Assembly: GCA_019408975.1 (NCBI GenBank)
Contig: DXVA01000230.1
Location: forward strand, 1 to 7,229
Direction: 5' to 3'
Source of the DNA: Lentisphaeria bacterium
Lineage (GTDB): Bacteria; Verrucomicrobiota; Lentisphaeria; Victivallales; UBA1829
DNA length: 7,229 nucleotides
Part shown: positions 1 to 4,764 of the stretch, one piece after another
How positions within the stretch are numbered: the stretch's first letter is position 1
Layout: each line of letters opens with the position of its first letter
Notes under the pieces: model-generated
What the model saw: the letters and a program-made list of their open reading frames with translations, nothing else
Told to the model about the DNA's origin: nothing
The model's database searches: none
Position numbers and translations under genes: made by a program

Positions 1-40
1 CAATGAAACGATGCTTTGCCAATGCCTGCCCGAATCTCAT
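1..40 (-). CDS. N-terminus of a second copy of the membrane/pseudopilin-like protein (cut by window edge)
   Basis: Reading leftward from an ATG whose complement is at 38-40, the visible residues are MRFGQALAKHRFI. The complete gene at 241-867 begins MTFRQALAKHRFI, so the first 13 residues differ at only two positions. The upstream DNA is also conserved between the two copies, which supports this start. A purine-rich run (GGGGAAAG on the minus strand) lies about 10 bases upstream and could be the ribosome binding site. Only the start is inside the window, so nothing can be said about whether the rest is intact. The function is presumably the same as that of the neighbouring complete copy. Confidence 0.6.
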   Translation of the reverse strand, partial: MRFGQALAKHRFI

Positions 41-103
41 GATCTTTTCTTTCCCCGTTGACATCATTCTGAAAAACGAAAACGCTTTTGTTTATTTTTA
101 TTT

Positions 104-131
104 AAGATACATGTAAAAAATGAAAAGTCAA
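104..131 (-). promoter_or_regulatory. Putative promoter of the left-edge paralogue
   Basis: On the minus strand TTGACT (complement at 126-131) is followed after 16 bases by TATCTT (complement at 104-109), about 64 bases upstream of the start codon at 40. The equivalent positions in the second copy of the repeat keep TTGATT and TAACTT with the same 16-base spacing. The conservation supports the site, but the -10 hexamers are weak. Whether Lentisphaerota sigma factors use these boxes is assumed. Confidence 0.35.
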
Positions 132-240
132 ATTGATTTTTTTATTTATTTTATATTGCCGACAGGAGGGCTTGTGCTATTTGGTAACTGTTTTTCCATT
201 GGATTCCAAGTGCCGTGTATGTCAATGGGGTGTCATGCAA

Positions 241-867
241 TCATATTTTCTGTTCTATCCGGAAATCATTTTTATCCAGAAACAGTTTTGACTGGAAACG
301 TTTTTCTTCATGGTTGTACAATTTATCCTGAAGCAGCAAATAATCCATGGGTTCTTTGCCTTTTATCAAGCCTGCCCCATAATAAAGATAATCGCAGCGA
401 TCCTTCTGCCTTTTTCTGCATGCCGGACAATGCAATGCTTCTCTTTGCAGATATATTCTATCCCCTTTTAACAATAATTGCAATGAAGACGGATAAAAAC
501 CTGCATGATCGTCTGCATAAGCAAGACATGCCGTATAGATGCTTCTCATATTGCTGATGCAGGCATGCCGCTCTGAAAAAGGTCTTGCACTGCCGAATGC
601 AGGTATTTGAGTCAATAGCGTATAAAATGACAGAATAAGAACAAGGCTGAACCAGCGGAGCACCGGTTTGAGCTGAACCATCCGGACTATAAGATATCCG
701 CAAAGACATAAATAAAAAATGAAATAGAAAAACAGAAAATCCACCGGGATATCCCTTATCAGAATATCATGAACATGTATAATCAGCAGTACCGAATGGA
801 TTGCCATGCCGATAATCAGCAGCGCCGCAATGAAACGATGCTTTGCCAATGCCTGCCTGAATGTCAT
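241..867 (-). CDS. Polytopic membrane protein with degenerate pseudopilin-like C-terminal domain
   Basis: The 208-residue product has three predicted hydrophobic segments (about residues 10-32, 42-62 and 70-88), then a soluble domain. That domain lines up with the two pseudopilins in this window. CISNMRSIYTACLAYADD (103-120) matches their C-x-[SG]-N-[LM]-[RK]...Y-x-x-D segment. LHCP (145-148) matches the FTCP/FMCP motif. DYLYYGAGL (159-167) matches the RTYSIN/WRYSLN stretch. NH (185-186) followed by LFLDKND (195-201) takes the place of the usual H...FDGH ending, so the DGH signature has become DKN. The prepilin leader is absent and is replaced by the membrane segments, so processing by prepilin peptidase is not expected. 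The start is supported by the conserved paralogue start at 40. The spacing and AT-rich leader suggest its own promoter, divergent from the regulator gene. No specific function is recognised; an inner-membrane partner of the pseudopilins is a guess. Confidence 0.75.
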   Translation of the reverse strand: MTFRQALAKHRFIAALLIIGMAIHSVLLIIHVHDILIRDIPVDFLFFYFIFYLCLCGYLIVRMVQLKPVLRWFSLVLILSFYTLLTQIPAFGSARPFSERHACISNMRSIYTACLAYADDHAGFYPSSLQLLLKGDRIYLQREALHCPACRKRQKDRCDYLYYGAGLIKGKEPMDYLLLQDKLYNHEEKRFQSKLFLDKNDFRIEQKI

Positions 868-1020
868 GATCTTTTCTACCCCGTTGATGCCATTCTGAAA
901 AACGAAAACGTTTCTGTTTATTTCTATTTAAGTTACATGTGAAAGATGAAAAATCAAATTGAATTTCATTCTTTCGCCGACAGGGAGTTTGCATTATTCG
1001 GGAACTGTTTTCCCAATTGA
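828..1020. repeat. Direct repeat copy 2: gene start plus 5' leader
   Basis: This is the partner of 1-203. It contains the first 13 codons of the complete membrane-protein gene and its upstream region. Blocks such as the run around CTGAAAAACGAAAACG and the later ACATGT, CCGACAGG and AACTGTTTT segments are kept in order. Conservation of non-coding DNA at this level implies either a recent duplication or retained control sites. Confidence 0.85.
930..957 (-). promoter_or_regulatory. Putative promoter of the complete membrane-protein gene
   Basis: On the minus strand TTGATT (complement at 952-957) and TAACTT (complement at 930-935) are 16 bases apart. They sit at the same place relative to the start codon as the candidate boxes of the left-edge copy. 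An 8-bp palindrome AAACGTTT lies downstream at 906-913, between this promoter and the start codon. It is only partly kept in the other copy, so its role is doubtful. Confidence 0.35.
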
Positions 1021-1043
1021 AATAAAAACGCCGCAATTCCATA

Positions 1044-1063
1044 CTTGATATTGCACGTATCAA
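1044..1063. promoter_or_regulatory. Upstream operator-like dyad
   Basis: TTGATA (1045-1050) and TATCAA (1058-1063) form a perfect inverted repeat with a 7-base spacer, about 30 bases upstream of the -35 box of the regulator gene. The left arm read with its neighbours, CTTGATAT (1044-1051), is the exact reverse complement of ATATCAAG at 1124-1131 just after the -10 box. This looks like a binding site for a dimeric regulator. Confidence 0.4.
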
Positions 1064-1093
1064 AAAAAATCGGGAAAATCTTTCCTTCCCCCC

Positions 1094-1122
1094 TTGACAA
1101 AAAGCATTTTTTCGATTAAAAT
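1094..1122 (+). promoter_or_regulatory. Sigma70-like promoter of the GntR-type gene
   Basis: A perfect TTGACA (1094-1099) is followed after exactly 17 bases by TAAAAT (1117-1122, five of six consensus bases). The start codon is 45 bases downstream at 1168. This is the best promoter match in the window. Operator-like repeats begin at the end of the -10 box, which suggests repression of this promoter. Confidence 0.7.
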
Positions 1123-1162
1123 AATATCAAGCAATATTAAGGAAATATTTAATAATATCGAG
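1120..1162. promoter_or_regulatory. Repeated operator half-sites over the transcription start
   Basis: AATAATATCAAG (1120-1131) and AATAATATCGAG (1151-1162) are direct repeats 31 bases apart, close to three helical turns, with one mismatch in 12. The first copy also forms an inverted repeat: TAATAT (1122-1127) against ATATTA (1134-1139), with a 6-base spacer. The second copy overlaps the ribosome binding site GAGGA (1160-1164). A protein bound here would block both the transcription start and the leader. Autoregulation by the gene product is the simplest reading, but it is inferred. Confidence 0.45.
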
Positions 1163-1167
1163 GACTG

Positions 1168-2250
1168 ATGATTCCGAAATTCAAAAAAGATCTGGTTTAT
1201 GAAAAATTGCAGTCGGCAATCCGGTCCGGCATTTATGCGCCAGGAACGAAACTGCCGAAAGAACTGGATTTTGCACGCGAGCTTGGAGTCTCATTCATTA
1301 CCCTGCGCGCAGCACTTGGACGCCTTGAAGAAGACGGATTGATTGTCCGTATTCCGAGCAAGGGGACTTTTGTTAGCGAGTCCCCGGCAGAACCGCCGAA
1401 GTCTGTGAACGGGCGTATTCTGCTGGCGATTCCGGATTTCGGCGGAGACCCCGCGGCGGAGAATCTCTTCAACCGCAACCTGATTCTCGGCGCCGTCAAA
1501 CAGGGATATCTGAGCGGATATGAAATTCTGGCGTGTCTGCCTGAATCAGTCGATACGCTTCTGGCGGAAGGGACGGCGGGCGTCATCTGGGACCGTCCGC
1601 TGCCGTCGGAGTATAACCGGATCAGCGCGCTGGCGCGGCGCGGAGTTCCGCAGGTGACGGTCAACCGGCATATCGACGGCATTCCCGCTGTCGGCTGCAA
1701 CTATCCGGCGGCGATCCGTCAGGCGATGCGGCAGCTGCGGAGCATCGGGCACAAATATGTTGCGCTGATTGACCATGCGCCGGAGCGCACTGCGGTTTTT
1801 GCGGAACGGCAGGACGCATTTTTCGAGCAGCTCCGTTACAGCGGTATTGAGGAAACCGGGCGTTTCCTGATCCCGATCGGAGGAGGGGGCAGTGCCGTTC
1901 TGAAAATTGCGGACGGCATGCGCCGGATTCCGGAAGTGACGGCGGTGATTGTTTCCGTGGTATTCATGAAGGCGTTTCATTTTTATATGCAGGAGGAACG
2001 GATCGGTGTGCCGGGAGAGCTGTCCGTGATCCAGTGGGGGGAAAACCTGCTGTTCGGACTGCATACCGATCATCCGTATTCGATCCTGACTGAACCTCGT
2101 TCCGCTGTCGGGCAATGTGCCGTCCGGCTGATCGGCAATTGCAGCTGCCGCAAATCTGTGGATGATTCCGTCAGGCTGTTTGATGCAGAACTGCTGATGC
2201 GCAGCGGCTGTGCACTGCCCCGGAACTGGAAGATGTGTGTCGGCGTTTGA
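1168..2250 (+). CDS. GntR-type transcriptional regulator with LacI-like effector domain
   Basis: The 360-residue protein starts with a GntR-type winged helix-turn-helix (about residues 5-72). LVYEKLQSAIRSGIYAPGTK is followed by LPKELDFARELGVS, then the recognition region TLRAALGRLEEDGLIVRIPSKGTFV. The rest (about 82-345) resembles the periplasmic-binding-protein fold used by LacI/GalR and AraR-type regulators: GVIWDRPLP (138-146), GVPQVTVNR (159-167), a helix-rich stretch ending RSIGHKYVALIDH, and IGVPGELSVIQWG near 279-291. It is therefore expected to bind DNA as a dimer and sense a carbohydrate. The ligand is probably a breakdown product of the polysaccharide attacked by the downstream lyases, but this rests on position only. 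The start has GAGGA three bases upstream of the ATG and a good promoter. The last ten residues, PRNWKMCVGV, are encoded by a 45-bp repeat that recurs at 4674. Alanine codons favour GCG, as in pseudopilin 2 and the heparinase gene. Confidence 0.9.
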   Translation: MIPKFKKDLVYEKLQSAIRSGIYAPGTKLPKELDFARELGVSFITLRAALGRLEEDGLIVRIPSKGTFVSESPAEPPKSVNGRILLAIPDFGGDPAAENLFNRNLILGAVKQGYLSGYEILACLPESVDTLLAEGTAGVIWDRPLPSEYNRISALARRGVPQVTVNRHIDGIPAVGCNYPAAIRQAMRQLRSIGHKYVALIDHAPERTAVFAERQDAFFEQLRYSGIEETGRFLIPIGGGGSAVLKIADGMRRIPEVTAVIVSVVFMKAFHFYMQEERIGVPGELSVIQWGENLLFGLHTDHPYSILTEPRSAVGQCAVRLIGNCSCRKSVDDSVRLFDAELLMRSGCALPRNWKMCVGV

Positions 2251-2259
2251 AAGGTTGCA
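2215..2259 (+). repeat. 45-bp direct repeat, copy A (3' end of regulator gene)
   Basis: This segment matches 4674-4718 at 43 of 45 bases, at an offset of 2459 bp. It covers the last 11 sense codons of the regulator gene, its TGA stop, and nine bases beyond. The similarity drops sharply on the left side, so the repeat is not simply part of a longer recent duplication. Confidence 0.9.
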
Positions 2260-2263
2260 GGAT

Positions 2264-2296
2264 ATGAAAACTTTCACTCAAAACACAGGTTTCTGA
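2264..2296 (+). pseudogene. Possible truncated prepilin start (MKTFT...)
   Basis: Fourteen bases after the regulator stop codon, an ATG preceded by GCAGGA begins a reading frame MKTFTQNTGF and then stops. Prepilins of this type commonly begin MK-x-FTLIELL, so the first five residues fit and the match breaks after the second threonine. This may be the remnant of a pseudopilin gene interrupted by the DNA that now follows. The match is only about 15 bases, so chance or a short leader peptide is quite possible. Confidence 0.25.
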
Positions 2297-2374
2297 AGTC
2301 TTTTTGAGAAAAATGTCATGGCAGAGATCTCAAGATGAGTTCGGAATATAAAATAATAAGTCATCAACAACAGG

Positions 2375-2399
2375 AAGCCGGTTTTTTTGAAATCGGCTT
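2375..2399 (+). other. Stem-loop in the leader of the PL22-like gene
   Basis: AAGCCGGTTT (2375-2384) pairs with AAATCGGCTT (2390-2399), giving a 10-bp stem with one G-U pair and a 5-base loop. It ends ten bases before the AAGGA ribosome binding site of the gene at 2421. No T-run follows on either strand, so it does not look like a classical intrinsic terminator. It could protect the mRNA, influence translation of the lyase gene, or mark the left end of the inserted segment. An A+T-rich TATAAA (2347-2352) just upstream could be a -10 box, but there is no good -35 partner. Confidence 0.45.
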
Positions 2400-2420
2400 G
2401 CAAAGCAAAAGGAATCGCAC

Positions 2421-3755
2421 ATGAAAGAACAGCCTGTCCGAACGATGTTGGCGGTGCTGACTTTGACACTGGGGCTTGGCGCAGCCGAAACGCCGACACT
2501 GGAGCCTGGTGCCAGCTGGAATGAGTCACGGCGTTATATTGATCCGGTCAGCGGCTTGCCGGTAATTCAACTCACTACCGCCGGCGAATACAATCAGGGA
2601 CCGGTAGTTCATGCCGGTAAAGCATTTCCCGGCGGTCGCAATGAAGTCCTTTTCGGCACCAGCCGCAACGGCAAATCCGCTGTGATGACCGCCAATCTGG
2701 AGACTGGCGAACTTCGGTGTCATTTCGTCGGTCCCGATCGACCGGAAAACTATCAGCGACTGCTTGACAATCCGGAAACCCGCAATGAAGTCCTCAAACA
2801 TTACTGGAGCAGAATGTTTGATGGCAGTAATATGGCTGCTTCACTCCATCATCGTCAAGTGGCGGTGGTTCAGAAACCGCAGGATGACCTGCTGCTGATC
2901 AATTTGGACACCAACCACGTTGAAACCGCCATGCGCGGCTGGCAGCATCCATCTTGGAAACTGGGCAATCCGGCGTTTTCCTCCGATGGCGCCGCTGTAG
3001 CTGTCTGTGCTGCCGGTCTGGCTAAGCCTTCGCTCAAAGGGGCACCGGTGGAATATATCCTGTACAACCTCAGAGATCGTCAACTTGCAACGATTGCCCG
3101 TTCGCCCTGGGGACAATGTCACATTTATGCTCATCCGCAGCAGCCGGGTCTGTGGGTAATCAAGAAAGGCATCCCCAGTTTTCTTGAACGCACCCCCGAA
3201 AGGCGGCAGGCGCTGCAGCAGCAGCCGGACTGCTTTCTCTTTGACGCAGTCACCGCCCGGGAAACGCCGCTTATTCCGCGCAACGTGAATAAAAACATTG
3301 CCCATTCCGCCTGGACCGGCGACGGCAGCACATTGGTCTACCACGGCAACGCTGCCGGAGGCGGCATGTTTGTCGGTGCCATGGACCGAATCGGTAAAAT
3401 CCGCTGGGAATATCTCCACAAGGAATGGAATCCCAAAGTCAGCGGCTGGAATCACATCGCCGCCGACTCAGTCGGTCCCTATATCATTGACGATGGGATG
3501 ATGAAGCCGCATCAGATTTCGCTGATTGACTACACTCATGCCGGCAGTGACGGTGCGCCGCGGGTCATACCATTGGCACAGTGGCGGAATCAATGGCTTC
3601 CTGGGCAGCAGAGTCATCCACATCCAGCCGTTTCCCCTGACGGACGTTTCGTTGTCTTTTATGGCTGCCGTAACGGCAAGACCCATCTGTATGCCGTCGA
3701 TATCAGCAAAATTCGGGCGGAACTGTCCGCAAACCAACAGGGGGGAAAGCCATGA
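2421..3755 (+). CDS. Exported oligogalacturonate lyase-like beta-propeller protein (PL22 family)
   Basis: The 444-residue product begins with a Sec-type signal peptide: basic residues K2 and R7, a hydrophobic core at 9-20, and a likely cleavage near A22. The mature part consists of beta-propeller blades with TolB/WD-like repeats (FSSDG 186-190, WTGDG 298-302, VSPDG 404-408). This layout fits family PL22, which cleaves unsaturated oligogalacturonides by metal-assisted beta-elimination. In the characterised Yersinia enzyme, as I recall it, Mn is held by three His and a Gln in a Q-x-x-H-x-H arrangement plus one distant His. Here QQSHPH (396-401) reproduces Q-x-x-H-x-H exactly, and H295 or H345 could be the distant ligand. 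H234 and H238 are candidates for the catalytic histidine. Known PL22 enzymes in enterobacteria act in the cytoplasm, so the signal peptide is notable. AAGGA lies seven bases before the ATG. The stop overlaps the next gene's start (ATGA). Alanine codons favour GCC, unlike the flanking genes. Substrate remains inference. Confidence 0.75.
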   Translation: MKEQPVRTMLAVLTLTLGLGAAETPTLEPGASWNESRRYIDPVSGLPVIQLTTAGEYNQGPVVHAGKAFPGGRNEVLFGTSRNGKSAVMTANLETGELRCHFVGPDRPENYQRLLDNPETRNEVLKHYWSRMFDGSNMAASLHHRQVAVVQKPQDDLLLINLDTNHVETAMRGWQHPSWKLGNPAFSSDGAAVAVCAAGLAKPSLKGAPVEYILYNLRDRQLATIARSPWGQCHIYAHPQQPGLWVIKKGIPSFLERTPERRQALQQQPDCFLFDAVTARETPLIPRNVNKNIAHSAWTGDGSTLVYHGNAAGGGMFVGAMDRIGKIRWEYLHKEWNPKVSGWNHIAADSVGPYIIDDGMMKPHQISLIDYTHAGSDGAPRVIPLAQWRNQWLPGQQSHPHPAVSPDGRFVVFYGCRNGKTHLYAVDISKIRAELSANQQGGKP

Positions 3756-4444
3756 AATGTAAAGTTTTCACATTGATCGAGCTCCTCATCGTGATTGCGA
3801 TCATCGCGATTCTGGCTTCGATGCTGCTGCCTGCACTGAACAAGGCGCGGGAAGTGGCACACTCCATCAAATGCACAGGCAATCTCAAACAGCTCGGTAT
3901 GGCTGGCATGATGTACGTGGACAGTCATGGTGATTATCCCGGTGCCAATCTGGATGCCAAGGATCTGGCAAAGGGCAGTTTATACAGTTATCTTGGTTAC
4001 AATGATTACCTGTTCTACCGCGACACCACCTTTACTTGTCCGGTTGCCAGCAAAAAATTCCCCTACCTGGAGGATGCCAACAAATACTGGCCGATGCGCC
4101 GCACTTATTCGATCAACAAACGCACGACCTCCACCTATGCCAGTGGTGGCGCCAATGAATACAAGGCCCCCTGCAAGCAAGTACGTAAACCTTCACAGCT
4201 GGTCTTTTTAGGCGATGCGCTGAAGATTGATCGGACACCGACTCGCAACAACATGCACTTTCATGCCTACACCCTTGACCCCGGAACTAGTCTCACCTAC
4301 TATATATCGCCGTACTTTTATCACGGCGGTTACAAGAATCTAGTCTATTTCGATGGGCATACCGGCAAGCTGTCTATGAAGGACTTTCTCAAGGTGCGTA
4401 GCGAAAGCACGACTGATGAACTGACCTTTTGGAAAGGAATATGA
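3752..4444 (+). CDS. Prepilin-type pseudopilin 1
   Basis: The 230-residue protein opens with MKCKV, then the prepilin leader junction FTLIE with the conserved glutamate at position 5 of the mature form. A hydrophobic helix follows to about residue 30 (ALNKAR). The residue before the cleavage point would be Val rather than the usual Gly. The globular part has CTGNLKQ (41-47), FTCP (94-97), RTYSINK (117-123), PSQLVFLGD (147-155) and the closing H191...YFDGH (199-203), the signature of the large Planctomycetes/Lentisphaerota pseudopilin group. Such proteins are probably membrane-anchored by the N-terminal helix and assembled or exported by a type II secretion/type IV pilus-like system. The gene starts within the stop of the PL22-like gene (ATGA, with GGGGGAAAG just upstream), so the two are translationally coupled. 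The first 31 residues are nearly identical to those of pseudopilin 2, but the remainder is highly diverged. GCC is the favoured alanine codon, as in the lyase gene. Confidence 0.9.
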   Translation: MKCKVFTLIELLIVIAIIAILASMLLPALNKAREVAHSIKCTGNLKQLGMAGMMYVDSHGDYPGANLDAKDLAKGSLYSYLGYNDYLFYRDTTFTCPVASKKFPYLEDANKYWPMRRTYSINKRTTSTYASGGANEYKAPCKQVRKPSQLVFLGDALKIDRTPTRNNMHFHAYTLDPGTSLTYYISPYFYHGGYKNLVYFDGHTGKLSMKDFLKVRSESTTDELTFWKGI

Positions 4445-4517
4445 TTTTATATCGGGACATACCGGATTTTCGGGCGAAACGGTCTTCGTTCTGCACTGGC
4501 TGCACAAGCCGGACAGA

Positions 4518-4543
4518 TCTCCGGACGCCTGGGTGGCCGGAGA
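4518..4543 (+). other. Stem-loop without T-run
   Basis: TCTCCGG (4518-4524) and CCGGAGA (4537-4543) are perfect inverted arms with a 12-base loop, about 75 bases after the stop of pseudopilin 1. No T-run follows, so an intrinsic terminator is not supported. It may act as an mRNA 3'-end barrier or be a chance feature of old coding DNA. Confidence 0.3.
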
Positions 4544-4607
4544 CCGTTGGCAGGCAAAATCTGATATCGAATGAAAGCGGAATCAATATGTGCGGCTTTA
4601 CAGATGA

Positions 4608-4709
4608 AACCTCCGGAACAACAACGGAGCTGAAATGTTTTTCTTCCAGCACTGTGATTCCGGTCGCGGAGTTCTGCCCCGGAACTGGAAGATGTGTGTC
4701 GGTGTTTGA
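4608..4709 (+). pseudogene. Remnant of a GntR-type regulator C-terminus
   Basis: In this frame the encoded residues end AEMFFFQHCDSGRGVLPRNWKMCVGV followed by TGA. The intact regulator ends AELLMRSGCALPRNWKMCVGV followed by TGA. The last 11 residues are identical, and AE-[LM] is also shared at a similar distance. No start codon, helix-turn-helix or effector domain lies upstream in this frame, and stops occur at 4572 and 4605. I read it as the tail of a second, related regulator gene that lost its body, or as a copy made when the cassette between the repeats arrived. Confidence 0.5.
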
Positions 4710-4718
4710 AAGATTGCA
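4674..4718 (+). repeat. 45-bp direct repeat, copy B
   Basis: This is the partner of 2215-2259, with 43 of 45 bases identical. Differences are at 4703 (T for C) and 4713 (A for G). It ends a few bases before the leader of pseudopilin 2, just as copy A ends a few bases before a possible prepilin start at 2264. The two copies enclose the PL22-like gene and pseudopilin 1. Confidence 0.9.
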
Positions 4719-4720
4719 AC

Positions 4721-4759
4721 ATGAGAAAAAACAAAATACAAAAGACAAACAGGGAGTAA
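4721..4759 (+). promoter_or_regulatory. Leader ORF and ribosome binding site of pseudopilin 2
   Basis: AGGGAG (4751-4756) lies eight bases before the ATG at 4765 and decides that start. A 12-codon frame (MRKNKIQKTNRE, 4721-4759) ends with a TAA directly after this site, so ribosomes leaving it would sit on the pseudopilin ribosome binding site. It has no clear ribosome binding site of its own, so coupling by a leader peptide is possible but weakly supported. Confidence 0.4.
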
Positions 4760-4764
4760 AAGGG

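Larger units (their letters stand above)
1..203. repeat. Direct repeat copy 1: gene start plus 5' leader
   Basis: This stretch matches 828-1020 along its whole length, with scattered substitutions and about ten bases of net length difference. The shared part covers the first 13 codons of a minus-strand gene and roughly 160 bases upstream of it. The offset at the start codons is 827 bp, so a whole gene plus its control region was duplicated in tandem. The matching ends near position 203, beyond which the two copies differ. Confidence 0.85.
4445..4764 (+). other. 320-bp gap between pseudopilin genes holding gene remnants
   Basis: No intact gene is seen here. One plus-strand frame stays open from before 4440 to a TGA at 4572-4574, encoding a protein-like stretch (including FSGETVFVLHWLHKPDRSPD) that I do not recognise. 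After two stops the same frame contains the broken regulator tail at 4608-4709. A stem-loop (4518-4543), the 45-bp repeat copy B (4674-4718) and a 12-codon leader frame before pseudopilin 2 also lie here. The pattern is that of decayed coding DNA. No good promoter was found, so pseudopilin 2 may depend on read-through from upstream. Confidence 0.6.

Noticed and set aside
196..228. Terminator for the minus-strand gene at 241-867
   Set aside because: CCATTG and CAATGG can pair, but the loop is 21 bases and no T-run follows on the minus strand.
120..557. 145-codon open frame on the plus strand
   Set aside because: It overlaps the well-supported minus-strand membrane-protein gene, has no ribosome binding site and shows no recognisable protein features.
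904..914. LacI-type operator (AAACGTTT palindrome at 906-913)
   Set aside because: The matching place in the left repeat copy reads AAACGCTTTT, so the palindrome is not conserved and 8 bp is too short to support an operator.
1546..2277. 243-codon open frame on the minus strand
   Set aside because: It is antisense to the GntR-type gene, has low-complexity Arg/Pro/Gln-rich composition, and no start signals.
2375..2399. Intrinsic terminator for the regulator gene
   Set aside because: The stem is good but no T-run follows on either strand, so it was kept only as a stem-loop.
2215..4718. Insertion sequence or integron cassette
   Set aside because: No transposase, integrase or terminal inverted repeats are seen, and a 45-bp direct repeat is too long for an ordinary target-site duplication.
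4429..4764. N-terminal extension of pseudopilin 2 by 112 residues (open frame from 4429)
   Set aside because: It would place the prepilin leader and helix in the middle of the protein; the ATG at 4765 has AGGGAG at the right distance, and the extension region contains a regulator remnant in another frame.
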